Shown here: positions 8,986 through 16,871 of the stretch, piece by piece
Position numbering within the stretch: the first letter of the stretch is position 1
Layout of the letters: every line of letters begins with the position of its first letter
From: Bacillota bacterium
GTDB taxonomy: Bacteria > Bacillota > Clostridia > Acetivibrionales > DTU013
Direction: 5' to 3'
Assembly (NCBI GenBank): GCA_023409735.1
Contig: JAEYRB010000003.1
Location: forward strand, 1 to 64,000
Length of the DNA: 64,000 bases
The notes under the pieces: model-generated
Databases searched by the model: none
Told to the model about the DNA's origin: nothing
The model's input: the letters and a program-made list of their open reading frames with translations, nothing else
Translations under genes and position numbers: made by a program

Positions 8986-10419
8986 ATGGCTGATTATAAT
9001 GGCTTTCACAAAAATAATGAAAGCGGCAGAAACAGGAACGGTGGAGCAAAGAGTAAATCGTTTGGACGCGGAGCAGGGTATGGAAAGGGTCAGACAGCCG
9101 GGAAAAGCTATGAAAGCGGGCAAAGCTATAAGTCGGAAAATGGCCAGGGAAGCGGAAGAAGCTATGAACCCGTAAAAGGCCAGGGAAGTGGAAAGGGCTA
9201 TAGAACAGAAAATAGCTGGGGAAACGGACAAGGCTATAGGACAGAAAATGGCCAGGGAGGCGGAAAAGGCTTTGGGGCGGATAAAGGTCATGGGACCAGA
9301 CAGGGCTATAAGCCAAGCGGACAAGGCTATGGGACAGATAATGGCCAGGGAGCCGGAAAAGGCTTTGGGTCGGGTAAAGGTCATGGGACCAGACAGGGCT
9401 ATAGGCCAAGCGGACAAGGCAATAGTCCAGACAGTGAGCAGAGTAAATATGCCGCTGGAAATGAAAGGGCTAAGTACAGACCGGGAAGCGGCAGACCTAT
9501 AAATACTCCCGATAGCTCAGAAGCACCTTATAAGATGAATAGGAATAAAACGGGAGAGAGCGGACAGGACAATAAGAGAAGCTTTTCCGGCAGAAAAGGT
9601 GCTGATGAAAGGCGAGATATACCTGACGTTAAGGCACGCCGGATAGCGAATGAACAAAAGGATGATCTCACAAATGAGCTTGACAAGCTTGAGGGCAGAA
9701 ACTCTGTACTTGAGGCATTAAAATCAGGTAGAAGCATAAATAGGCTATTTGTAGCTAAAGGTGACAGAGAAGGCTCTGTCAATCAGATAATTGCTATGGC
9801 AAGGCAGAAGCACATACTGATTCAGGAGATCGACAGGACTAAGCTGGATGCAATGTCTTCGACACATGCTCATCAGGGGGTAATAGCGCTGACTGCAGCG
9901 AAGGATTATGTTGAAGTTGAGGATATTCTAAAAATTGCAGAGGAAAGCGGAAGACCGCCATTTATTATTATATTGGATGAAATAACCGATTCTCATAACC
10001 TGGGTTCTATATTGAGAACTGCAAATACTGCCGGTGTACATGGAGTTATTATACCAAAGCGTAGGGCAGTTGGGCTCACTTCAGTAGTATCAAAGGCATC
10101 TGCCGGTGCGATTGAGTATGTTCCGGTTGCCAGAGTAACAAATATTGCTCAGACAATTGAAGGCTTGAAAAAACAAAATATTTGGGTTGTAGGAACTGAT
10201 GCTTCAGGTGAGAAGGCATATTTTGATGCAGATCTCACAGGCCCAATTGCACTGGTTATAGGCAGCGAGGGTGAAGGAATGAGCAAGCTGGTACGTGAAA
10301 GCTGCGACTTCGTAGTGAATATACCTATGTCAGGGCAGATCACTTCACTTAATGCAGCAGTTGCCGGAGCAGTTGTTACCTATGATATATTCAGGCAAAG
10401 GAGCAAAAAGCAGCCTTGA
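8986..10419 (+). CDS. rlmB: RlmB-type 23S rRNA 2'-O-methyltransferase with Gly-rich repeat head
   Basis: A SPOUT-class methyltransferase expected to methylate the 2'-O of a guanosine in 23S rRNA. The last 240 or so residues hold the substrate-binding domain (EGRNSVLEALKSGR) and the SPOUT knot motifs NLGSILRTANTAGVHG, VIGSEGEGMS and SLNAAVAGAV. The first 220 or so residues are an unusual Gly/Lys/Gln/Tyr/Arg-rich head with degenerate repeats including two copies of a 31-residue unit; standard RlmB is near 250 residues. Start choice: ATG at 8986 with GGAAGGAG nine bases upstream. The head is basic and resembles RGG-like RNA-binding low-complexity regions; that role is inference. Sits between mrnC and sigH. 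Confidence 0.9.
   Translation: MADYNGFHKNNESGRNRNGGAKSKSFGRGAGYGKGQTAGKSYESGQSYKSENGQGSGRSYEPVKGQGSGKGYRTENSWGNGQGYRTENGQGGGKGFGADKGHGTRQGYKPSGQGYGTDNGQGAGKGFGSGKGHGTRQGYRPSGQGNSPDSEQSKYAAGNERAKYRPGSGRPINTPDSSEAPYKMNRNKTGESGQDNKRSFSGRKGADERRDIPDVKARRIANEQKDDLTNELDKLEGRNSVLEALKSGRSINRLFVAKGDREGSVNQIIAMARQKHILIQEIDRTKLDAMSSTHAHQGVIALTAAKDYVEVEDILKIAEESGRPPFIIILDEITDSHNLGSILRTANTAGVHGVIIPKRRAVGLTSVVSKASAGAIEYVPVARVTNIAQTIEGLKKQNIWVVGTDASGEKAYFDADLTGPIALVIGSEGEGMSKLVRESCDFVVNIPMSGQITSLNAAVAGAVVTYDIFRQRSKKQP
9259..9420 (+). repeat. 93-bp tandem repeat inside the rlmB head
   Basis: The segment CATGGGACCAGACAGGGC and its flanks recur with a period of 93 bases (first TGGGACC at 9291, second at 9384), giving an in-frame 31-residue repeat around GHGTRQGY. 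Shorter degenerate copies (GQGY, GKGF units) lie on both sides. Confidence 0.8.
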
Positions 10420-10611
10420 TTGAATACCCCGATGTATGTGCGTAGCTAATAGGTTAAATAGTATGGTTTTGTTGTTATGGAAAAATCATCTATCCTAAGA
10501 TAATAAAGATGCCGATAACTATTTTGGGAAATTAGTGCACGGATTAGACTATGGCAGAAGCAATAGAAATCCTGAAAAGGTCTTGCTGAACCACATAGAG
10601 GAAGTACTAGC

Positions 10612-10640
10612 TTGACATGGTAATTAGCGTTACGTATAAT
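10612..10640 (+). promoter_or_regulatory. Consensus SigA promoter of sigH
   Basis: TTGACA at 10612-10617 and TATAAT at 10635-10640 with exactly 17 bases between. The last two bases of the -10 box overlap an in-frame ATG at 10639, showing that this ATG is not the start of SigH. Confidence 0.85.
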
Positions 10641-10704
10641 GAAAGATACATCAAGCCATATCTGTTCTATTTCCTTATCTATCTGCATATGGGGGGGCAT
10701 TTTT

Positions 10705-11349
10705 TTGAAGCGTTACGCTCAAGCTGAGGCAAGATTTGATAATAATTTAGTTGTTGACGAGGAAATTTTAAAAGAAGCCAAAGCTGGCAATGATCAAGCC
10801 CTTGAATTTCTTATCAATAAGTATAAGAGCTTTGTTCGGGCAAAAGCGAGGACATATTTTCTTATAGGCGCGGACAGGGAGGATATCATTCAAGAGGGCA
10901 TGATAGGCCTTTATAAGGCAATTAGAGACTTCAGAGGGGACAAGCTGTCATCGTTCAGGGCCTTTGCAGAGTTATGCATTACAAGGCAGATAATTACGGC
11001 AATAAAGACTGCTACAAGGCAGAAGCATATACCGCTCAATTCCTACGTTTCTCTAAACAAGCCAATATTCGATGAAGAATCGGATCGTACGCTTATGGAT
11101 GTCATCAGCGAGGAAAAGATGGTGGATCCTGAGGAAATGATAATAAACAGAGAGGAGTTTGCCGGCATCGAGGTAAAAATGGGTGAAATACTCAGCAGCC
11201 TTGAGTGGCAGGTCCTTTCACTATATTTGCAGGGAAGGTCGTATCAGGAAATAGCTGTTGATCTAAACAGGCAGATCAAATCCATAGATAATGCTCTGCA
11301 GCGCGTGAAACGGAAGCTGGAGAAGTATATTGCCGATGGTAAGATGTAG
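10705..11349 (+). CDS. sigH: RNA polymerase sporulation sigma factor SigH
   Basis: A 214-residue sigma-70 family factor that runs the early transition to sporulation. The central region FVRAKARTYFLIGADREDII and the segment TRQKHIPLNSYVSLNKPIFD are nearly the same as Bacillus subtilis SigH, and the C-terminal region 4 HTH (GRSYQEIAVDLNRQIKSID) is complete. The frame is open to an ATG at 10639, but that ATG overlaps the -10 box; the TTG at 10705, preceded by a GGGGGG ribosome site, gives the family length. It follows rlmB but has its own consensus promoter. Downstream there are tRNA genes and not the rpmG-secE-nusG set seen in Bacillus. Confidence 0.95.
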   Translation: MKRYAQAEARFDNNLVVDEEILKEAKAGNDQALEFLINKYKSFVRAKARTYFLIGADREDIIQEGMIGLYKAIRDFRGDKLSSFRAFAELCITRQIITAIKTATRQKHIPLNSYVSLNKPIFDEESDRTLMDVISEEKMVDPEEMIINREEFAGIEVKMGEILSSLEWQVLSLYLQGRSYQEIAVDLNRQIKSIDNALQRVKRKLEKYIADGKM

Positions 11350-11387
11350 TAGTTTATTATTGGGTTCAGGTCTTGTGGCAAAGATAA

Positions 11388-11423
11388 GTCCGTATGACAG
11401 ATAAAAAAGTCTATCATGCGGAC
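11388..11423 (+). other. Stem-loop after sigH
   Basis: GTCCGTATGACAGA pairs with TCTATCATGCGGAC through GT and Watson-Crick pairs. No T-tract follows, so it is at best a weak terminator or an RNA-stabilising structure. Confidence 0.45.
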
Positions 11424-11556
11424 AATAAGCTCATCTGTGTTCGAACATGTCACGGAAATAACTATGGGAATGCAAAAATCGCTGCATGTCGATAACTAGA
11501 CTTTGCTTTTTAATTAACAAGGGTCAATTGATGCTAAAAATGTAAGGCTAATATAC

Positions 11557-11585
11557 TAGACATGGGCAGTAGTATATGCTATAAT
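11557..11585 (+). promoter_or_regulatory. SigA-type promoter for the tRNA genes
   Basis: TAGACA at 11557-11562 and TATAAT at 11580-11585, 17 bases apart and with a TG before the -10 box. It lies about 75 bases before the tRNA-Gly gene. Confidence 0.75.
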
Positions 11586-11661
11586 ACAATTCGCTTAGGA
11601 TACAAGGGCGAGCGGATGACGAAGTCATCGACCAGCCCCACCCTGTTGAACTAAACAACCT

Positions 11662-11735
11662 GCGGGTGTAGTTCAGTGGTAGAACATCAGCTTCCCAAGC
11701 TGATTGTGAGGGTTCGATTCCCTTCACCCGCTCCA
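11662..11735 (+). tRNA. tRNA-Gly (anticodon CCC)
   Basis: A 74-base cloverleaf with encoded CCA. Acceptor arms GCGGGTG/CACCCGC, D-arm GTTCAGTGGTAGAAC, anticodon stem TCAGC/GCTGA around the loop TTCCCAA (CCC), and T-arm GGTTCGATTCC. All arms pair. Confidence 0.95.
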
Positions 11736-11812
11736 ATTGGTTTATAATTAAGCTGTCTACGTTGAATGTAATATGTAGATATGCAAGGCAGATGAAACAA
11801 AATACTTTACCC

Positions 11813-11888
11813 GCCCTCATAGCTCAGTTGGCAGAGCGCATCCATGGTAAGGATGAGGTCATCAGTTCGACTCTGATTGAGGGCTCCA
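11813..11888 (+). tRNA. tRNA-Thr (anticodon GGT)
   Basis: A 76-base cloverleaf with encoded CCA. Acceptor arms GCCCTCA/TGAGGGC, anticodon stem CATCC/GGATG around loop ATGGTAA (GGT), T-loop GTTCGAC. The last A of CCA is the first base of the terminator stem that follows. Confidence 0.93.
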
Positions 11889-11933
11889 CAGAAAAAGAAA
11901 CAGCATCAAATATGATGCTGTTTCTTTTTCTGT
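11888..11933 (+). terminator. Terminator of the tRNA unit
   Basis: Perfect 21-bp inverted repeat with a four-base loop; the 3' arm carries TTTCTTTTT. It begins directly at the CCA end of tRNA-Thr. Confidence 0.9.
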
Positions 11934-11976
11934 GTGCTCTTCACCTTCACCTAAGTCCATCAGAAGAGCTTGCCCT

Positions 11977-12134
11977 CCCATGGATGCGCTCTGGACACGG
12001 GCTGAGAACCGATAAGCAAGTGATGCAAGGAAGCTGAGCAGCAAGGAGCGGAGCATATGATGATATGTGAGCACCGCAGATGCGATAGCTGACACAGCAG
12101 CGCGAAGCTTAGCGGTTCTCAGAGCATTCATGGG
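11977..12134. repeat. Tandem inverted tRNA-derived segment with terminal inverted repeats
   Basis: Bases 11978-11992 are the exact reverse complement of 15 bases of the tRNA-Thr gene (11833-11847). The block as a whole is bounded by imperfect inverted repeats: CCCATGGATGCGCTCT and CTGAGAACCG on the left, CGGTTCTCAG and AGAGCATTCATGGG on the right. No open reading frame of note lies inside. Confidence 0.55.
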
Positions 12135-12172
12135 TAAGGATGAGGTCATAGTTGACTCTGATTGAGGGCTCC
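12121..12172 (+). pseudogene. 3' fragment of tRNA-Thr (decayed duplicate)
   Basis: About 50 bases match the 3' two-thirds of the intact tRNA-Thr gene from the anticodon arm to CCA (GGTAAGGATGAGGTCAT, GACTCTGATTGAGGGCTCC), with small deletions in the variable and T-arms. The D-arm and 5' acceptor strand are absent, so it cannot fold as a tRNA. Confidence 0.75.
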
Positions 12173-12175
12173 AAA

Positions 12176-12222
12176 ATGAAAGCATTGAAATATTGAGAAA
12201 TCAAGTTTCTGGTGCTTTTTTG
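12176..12222 (+). terminator. Terminator after the tRNA-Thr fragment
   Basis: AAAGCA and TGCTTT pair around an inner TTGAAA/TTTCTGG stem, then a T6 run. It mirrors the position of the terminator after the intact tRNA. Confidence 0.5.
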
Positions 12223-12437
12223 TTTGCTCGTAAACGGTTTAAATGACAATCCCATTAGTCAATATATATCGTATCGTTTAAAACCGTTTAAAAAGCAAAT
12301 AAATACATCTGCAATGTTTTACAAGTAAATATATTTTTATATTGATTATTATTGCTAATTTGTTACAATATACAATGGTATTCCAAAAAAATACTTTAAT
12401 TTACATCCTTAGTTAGAATAATTTTGTCTAAACTTAT

Positions 12438-12466
12438 TTGACTTACAATATATGTAAAATTATAAT
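12438..12466 (+). promoter_or_regulatory. SigA-type promoter for the secreted hydrolase gene
   Basis: TTGACT at 12438-12443 and TATAAT at 12461-12466 with 17 bases between, about 30 bases before the start codon. The rest of the gap back to 12223 is AT-rich, with an inverted pair AAACGGTTTAAA (about 12233) and TTTAAAACCGTTT (about 12275) that could be an operator. Confidence 0.75.
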
Positions 12467-12498
12467 CATAGTAAAATATAATATTTTGGAGAAGAATC

Positions 12499-13524
12499 AT
12501 GAAATCAAAACGATTAGCAGTGGTTTTACTTACTTTAATACTGAGTGTTTGTCAATCAATTCCAGCAATGGCATGCACAATATTTACCACTGAAATGGAA
12601 GACGGTACTGTATTAGTTGGCAATAACGAAGATTATTCATATTCAATCGGTAACTCTATGGTAGTTACAGCACCAGGTGAAAGAGACTATGGCCGTATAT
12701 GCTTCTATAATATGTCTTATATTCAGGGTGGCATGAATGAACATGGCTTATTTTATGATGGTGCTTCCTGTCCGCCTTCTGAAGTCCCCTATTATAGTGA
12801 TAAAGAGGATTTGGACTATAATTTAGGAGATATTGTTCTTGCAAAATGCACATCTGTGGAAGAAGTAGAAAAGTTTTTTGAGAATTATAATATCCCTAAC
12901 GGTTTTTGCGATCATCTCATGTTTACCGATAGCACAGGAGCTTCTGCAGTATTTGAGTGGGTGGAAGGAGAACTTCATATTATTCGTAAAGGTCAGGACG
13001 AGAACTATCAGGTTATAACAAATTATTGGCTTACGAATCCTTCTCTGGGTGGTTATCCCTGCAATCGTTATAACACTGTTGTAGATTTATTGCAAAATCA
13101 ATCACCATCAATAGAATCATGTGCTGCTATTTTAAATTCCACGAAGCAGAATTGGGGCGAAGGAGGAACATTGTATTCAAATATATATAATTTATCGCAC
13201 AAAGAAATCTATGTGTTCAACAGGGGTATAATGAATCAAGCTTGTAAGATAGATATGGAAGAAACATTTCAGTCAATGCAGGCAGGGACTCAAGTAAGCA
13301 ATGACCTTAACGAACTTACATATAGCAATTTAAGTAATGGGAATCTCCAGGAAACAGATAGTAACACGATGCCCGAATCTGATGGGGATGTAGAAACATC
13401 GGTTGCTACCCCCATAAAAAGTAGTTTTTATGATAATTGGATCTTATGGATTTCTGGAGTATGTATTCTGGCATACATTGTATTCTCGTTAGTAAAGAAA
13501 AATAGAAAGGGAAAAAAGATATAA
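12499..13524 (+). CDS. Membrane-anchored Ntn hydrolase, choloylglycine hydrolase / C45-like
   Basis: A 341-residue protein. A signal peptide (residues 1-25, ending AMA) precedes Cys26, which becomes the N-terminal nucleophile typical of linear amide C-N hydrolases after cleavage: CTIFTTEMEDGTVLVGNNED is the family start. The GNNEDYS segment and the NMSYIQGGMNEHGL strand fit the fold. Near the C-terminus, WILWISGVCILAYIVFSLV is a membrane helix followed by a basic tail (KKNRKGKK), so the enzyme is probably held on the outer face of the membrane. The substrate could be a bile salt, a penicillin-type amide, an N-acyl homoserine lactone or a peptide amide; the sequence alone does not say. It has its own promoter and is the first gene of the island. 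Confidence 0.82.
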   Translation: MKSKRLAVVLLTLILSVCQSIPAMACTIFTTEMEDGTVLVGNNEDYSYSIGNSMVVTAPGERDYGRICFYNMSYIQGGMNEHGLFYDGASCPPSEVPYYSDKEDLDYNLGDIVLAKCTSVEEVEKFFENYNIPNGFCDHLMFTDSTGASAVFEWVEGELHIIRKGQDENYQVITNYWLTNPSLGGYPCNRYNTVVDLLQNQSPSIESCAAILNSTKQNWGEGGTLYSNIYNLSHKEIYVFNRGIMNQACKIDMEETFQSMQAGTQVSNDLNELTYSNLSNGNLQETDSNTMPESDGDVETSVATPIKSSFYDNWILWISGVCILAYIVFSLVKKNRKGKKI

Positions 13525-13648
13525 ATAATAAGTACATAGCTTACAATCATAGTAACAGGAACTAATGTTATTAGAAGAGATGCATCTTTAAGTTCAAGAG
13601 GTCTTTCTTGTAGTCAACTAGAAAATAGAGTAAAATTGTATCAATGCT

Positions 13649-13678
13649 TTGACGAATTTTACTTTCTTTTTATATAAT
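13649..13678 (+). promoter_or_regulatory. Putative promoter overlapping the primase-fold gene leader
   Basis: TTGACG at 13649-13654 and TATAAT at 13673-13678, 18 bases apart. The start codon at 13689 is only ten bases from the -10 box and the ribosome site AGGTGAT directly follows it, so transcripts from here would be nearly leaderless. It may be real, or the true promoter may lie further up. Confidence 0.45.
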
Positions 13679-13688
13679 AGGTGATTAT

Positions 13689-14303
13689 ATGAACGACTTA
13701 GAAATCTTTCTTCATGATTTATTTGAACTGGACAATAATCAATATATTGAAGTACGCCCTCATAATAATGGCAGAATGGTGTACAAGGATTGGACATTCT
13801 TTAAAAGTGTTAATGATTTAGCTAGATCAGAAATTATCCTAAATGCTGAAAATGACATATATTTTGGTGTTTCCTCCCGAGCGATCAGTAATGAAAATGT
13901 GATTGAGTATGATACATTTCGATGCTTAGCTTTTGATATGGATAACATCATAAGCTCGTATCCTGATTTTAGTTGCGATGATGTATTTGATGAATTCAAA
14001 AAAGTTGAGTTGTTGCCAAATTACATTATTTCCAGTGGAAATCATATTCACAGTTATATTCTTTTACAACCTACAAAGGATATCAGCACAATCATGAAGG
14101 TTACAAATGTAATAGCCCAGATGATTGGCTCTGACCTAAAAGCAATTAAAAAATCTCAATTTATGCGACTGCCGGGAACCTTTAACAATACAAGCCATGT
14201 AGAAATTCTATACAGGAATGCAAATCCCAGACATTCTTTAAATGATATACAAACATTGTTGAATATGCTTACTATTACTGGCAGAATAGGGGGAGACAAA
14301 TGA
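13689..14303 (+). CDS. Stand-alone primase-polymerase-fold (AEP/RepB-primase-like) protein
   Basis: A 204-residue protein with the pattern of archaeo-eukaryotic-type primases carried by plasmids and phages. In order: YIEVRPHNNG (20-28), DIYFGVSSR (56-64), the DxD metal pair in LAFDMDN (Asp83, Asp85), SSGNHIHSYILL (115-126, catalytic-type His) and MRLPGTFNN (159-167). There is no helicase, PriCT or zinc domain attached, so the protein is only a core domain. The third acidic residue is not obvious, so activity is uncertain. Its stop overlaps the next gene's start by 4 bases, and a third gene follows closely. Whether it makes primers, recognises nucleic acid ends or has lost activity cannot be told from sequence. 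Confidence 0.62.
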   Translation: MNDLEIFLHDLFELDNNQYIEVRPHNNGRMVYKDWTFFKSVNDLARSEIILNAENDIYFGVSSRAISNENVIEYDTFRCLAFDMDNIISSYPDFSCDDVFDEFKKVELLPNYIISSGNHIHSYILLQPTKDISTIMKVTNVIAQMIGSDLKAIKKSQFMRLPGTFNNTSHVEILYRNANPRHSLNDIQTLLNMLTITGRIGGDK

Positions 14304-15487
14304 GCAAACTTATCAAATTAAGCAATCTGACAGAGCTCGAAACAAAAGGAGCAGAAGATAAGACATCAGTTGTTTTGAATTTGCCGATTCTAAGAGAGAA
14401 TGATGTTGTAATTTTACATAGAAAGACGAATAATACTGTTTCGCTAAAAACAAAGGAATCTGTAGATGCAATTGATTTCAATGTAATTGAAGGAAGCATA
14501 GATTATTTTAATGAAAGTAATTTCTCTATAAAAGAAATTGAAATATGTCACGACGACAAAGTTCAATATGAGATACTTTTGCAGCCAACAAAAAAGAAGC
14601 CTTCTATAACAAGCAAGAGCCCTTCCTTTGTGAAGGTGTGGAATCACAACTCGATGATAAAAGACAATATACAAGCAATCAAGGACCTACTTGATAGCAC
14701 ATATAAGTATTGCCTGGACCTTCTATTTAGTCCGGATACTATCTCGGTCATAGGTTCCCCAAGGGAAAATCACATTAACAACGCGTCGATTATCTGCAGG
14801 AATTTATGGAAGCTTAAGGGCATTTTGCTTGTTGATCCGATTAAGATGGAATACTTAAAATGGCTAGTAAAAAATGAAGAAGTTGAATCAAACAAGGACG
14901 ATCACCTGACAAATAATGAGTGGGAAAAGCTATCTGAAAATTTGGGTATGTTCATAGAGCTAGACAAAGAAAATGCAAAATATATAAATGAAAATATACT
15001 ATTGGGTGAAAGCTTATCGAAAGGGAATTGGATTTTTATTTGTCCGGAAAACATCAGAAGCTTCTCGGATAACATGTTAAGCTATCTGAATTTTAAATAC
15101 AAAGGTAAATATTACACATATTTTGATAAGAGCAATGAGAAAATGCTTAATCAATTTGTATTGAAAAAGGTGCTCTTGCATGAATTGGGGCATTTAGTTT
15201 TTAGAAAATCAAACGAAACAACTGATAAGGAAATTCTTAATGAGACTCGAGCTAATTGGTTTAGTTCAATATTAATGAATGATTCCGAACGATATCTGCT
15301 GAGAATAATTACTGCTATCCAACCATACAGGTATCAAAAATTATTGCCAATTCCGTCAATAAATTTTAGCAGTTGGAAAGAAGATAATAACAACTTCTAT
15401 TCTAGATTTCTGGATTATATTTATGATGTAAATTTACTATTTCATTGTGATGGGCAAATGTTATTTGAATATGAGTATGATTATTAA
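14300..15487 (+). CDS. HELGH zinc metallopeptidase-like protein (ImmA/IrrE-like C-terminal half)
   Basis: A 395-residue protein. The zincin motif HELGH is at 294-298 and ETRANW at 315-320 supplies the likely third ligand (Glu315), the spacing and ExxAN pattern seen in ImmA/IrrE-type peptidases. The 290 residues before the motif match nothing I recognise; they are Lys/Asn/Ile rich, with LRENDVVILHRKTN and a WNHNSMIKDNIQAIKDLLDS helix. No signal peptide or membrane helix. The start overlaps the preceding primase-fold stop (ATGA) and the next gene begins 17 bases downstream, so the three are one operon. ImmA/IrrE peptidases cleave regulators or antitoxins; a similar job here is inference. Confidence 0.65.
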   Translation: MSKLIKLSNLTELETKGAEDKTSVVLNLPILRENDVVILHRKTNNTVSLKTKESVDAIDFNVIEGSIDYFNESNFSIKEIEICHDDKVQYEILLQPTKKKPSITSKSPSFVKVWNHNSMIKDNIQAIKDLLDSTYKYCLDLLFSPDTISVIGSPRENHINNASIICRNLWKLKGILLVDPIKMEYLKWLVKNEEVESNKDDHLTNNEWEKLSENLGMFIELDKENAKYINENILLGESLSKGNWIFICPENIRSFSDNMLSYLNFKYKGKYYTYFDKSNEKMLNQFVLKKVLLHELGHLVFRKSNETTDKEILNETRANWFSSILMNDSERYLLRIITAIQPYRYQKLLPIPSINFSSWKEDNNNFYSRFLDYIYDVNLLFHCDGQMLFEYEYDY

Positions 15488-15504
15488 ATAACAGGAGGAA
15501 CAGT

Positions 15505-16776
15505 ATGAAGAGCTTTTTTCTAGAAGATGAAAACAAAAGTAGTATTCATGTTGATACAAGTAAAATACAATGGATAAACAAAGAACCGTACTTTAAAAAT
15601 GTTGAAAACAGAAGATGCAAAAGCCCGGTGAAATGCCCAAAGTCACCCAACGGTAAAGCATGCAAATCTTCAAAGACCTGCCATTTTTGCAAGCATCCAT
15701 TAAACGAATTTGGCAGATGGAACAATTTATTTACTGATACAACAAAGAATTATATTAATAATAGTATCACATTAGAGAAATTGTTTTACAGCAGCGAAGA
15801 TTTTATTACAAACCAATATGAAAATATAGGGAAAAAAGTCATAGAAGAAAATTATCTTGTTTATAAGCAAGATCAATCGCTTTGCTTCTGGGGAGAAGAT
15901 AGCGGCAAAAACAGGGGTGTTGTTTCAATTGCAGGCATTAGAGCAAATCAGGCCAACTGCATTATTACTGTTTTCAAGGATGTTAACGAATTTACCAGAA
16001 AAATCATACCGGCTATTATAAATTTGGCTCCTAATGATGCCGTTCAGATAAAAGGGAGAAAATCAATCGTTTTGGTTAAGCCGAAAAAGAATAGCTGTAA
16101 TGTATCTGTTCAATATATTGCATCTACTATCCAGGAAAATCACTCGCAGATGCTGGCTAAATTTATTAGTCCGGAAAACAATTACGACCTTAATATTGAA
16201 TTGCTGCTTAAATTATTGACTGCATTTGAAGCCAGTCTGATATTATTTAAAAACAACAATACTTTTGAGAACCAGCTTGAACTGTTTAAGAGTTATTTAT
16301 TATATGCAAACTGTAAATTTACGCATAATGTATTTGACAGAAATATTGAAGTCGAAAAAGAATGGAATTTTGATAACGGAATTAATTGTGAAGGCTACTA
16401 TTACCATTTATACAAAAGAAAGCATGACCATTGTCTTGAAGAAATTAATAAGTTGGTTGGGGAAAATGATAGACCATATAGCCCCCTGCAGGCTGAATTA
16501 ATTAATTCATTGTCATCGGAAATTACCGGACTTGGTGAGCTGATCCCATTAGATTATGTTTATGGAGAAAACGAAGAAAGCGACTATGATAATCAGTTAT
16601 ATGACGATATTTTATGTATCAACATACTCCTTAATAAGAAGATAATTGATAATTTGTATAAGGTAGAAAAAACCTACGTTACAAGAGAAATAGATTATGA
16701 AAGAGTATATGATGATTTGATGTTGAATTCCATACGTTTTCAAAAATGGGATCGCATTATTAATGATATTTGGTAA
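15505..16776 (+). CDS. Unknown protein with N-terminal Cys cluster, third gene of the primase-fold operon
   Basis: A 423-residue protein of unknown function. An N-terminal cluster has Cys38, Cys44, Cys53, Cys59 and Cys62 with His60 and His64, suggesting a zinc or iron-sulfur site. Next comes a possible beta-rich part (SLCFWGEDSGKNRGVVSIAG, NAPDAVQIKGRKSIV-like strand) and then a helical C-terminal half with aromatic and acidic residues (LIPLDYVYGENEESDYDNQL). No signal peptide. It follows the metallopeptidase after 17 bases with AGGAGGA before the ATG. I could not assign it to a family. Its AT-rich codons match those of the two upstream genes and differ from the surrounding core genes, pointing to a unit acquired together. 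Confidence 0.55.
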   Translation: MKSFFLEDENKSSIHVDTSKIQWINKEPYFKNVENRRCKSPVKCPKSPNGKACKSSKTCHFCKHPLNEFGRWNNLFTDTTKNYINNSITLEKLFYSSEDFITNQYENIGKKVIEENYLVYKQDQSLCFWGEDSGKNRGVVSIAGIRANQANCIITVFKDVNEFTRKIIPAIINLAPNDAVQIKGRKSIVLVKPKKNSCNVSVQYIASTIQENHSQMLAKFISPENNYDLNIELLLKLLTAFEASLILFKNNNTFENQLELFKSYLLYANCKFTHNVFDRNIEVEKEWNFDNGINCEGYYYHLYKRKHDHCLEEINKLVGENDRPYSPLQAELINSLSSEITGLGELIPLDYVYGENEESDYDNQLYDDILCINILLNKKIIDNLYKVEKTYVTREIDYERVYDDLMLNSIRFQKWDRIINDIW

Positions 16777-16871
16777 AGCTAGATATTATAGCTTTGGTTA
16801 AGCCTGAATTTAACCGGGATGGGTCTTACGGTAGGATCCATTATTTTCCTTAAATACATTCCGGCTCGCGA

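Noticed and set aside
9001..9450. Antisense open frames opposite the rlmB head
   Set aside because: They arise from the repeat composition on the other strand and have no ribosome sites or homology.
10639..10704. ATG-initiated N-terminal extension of SigH
   Set aside because: The ATG lies in the -10 box of a consensus promoter and the extension is absent from the SigH family; the TTG at 10705 is the start.
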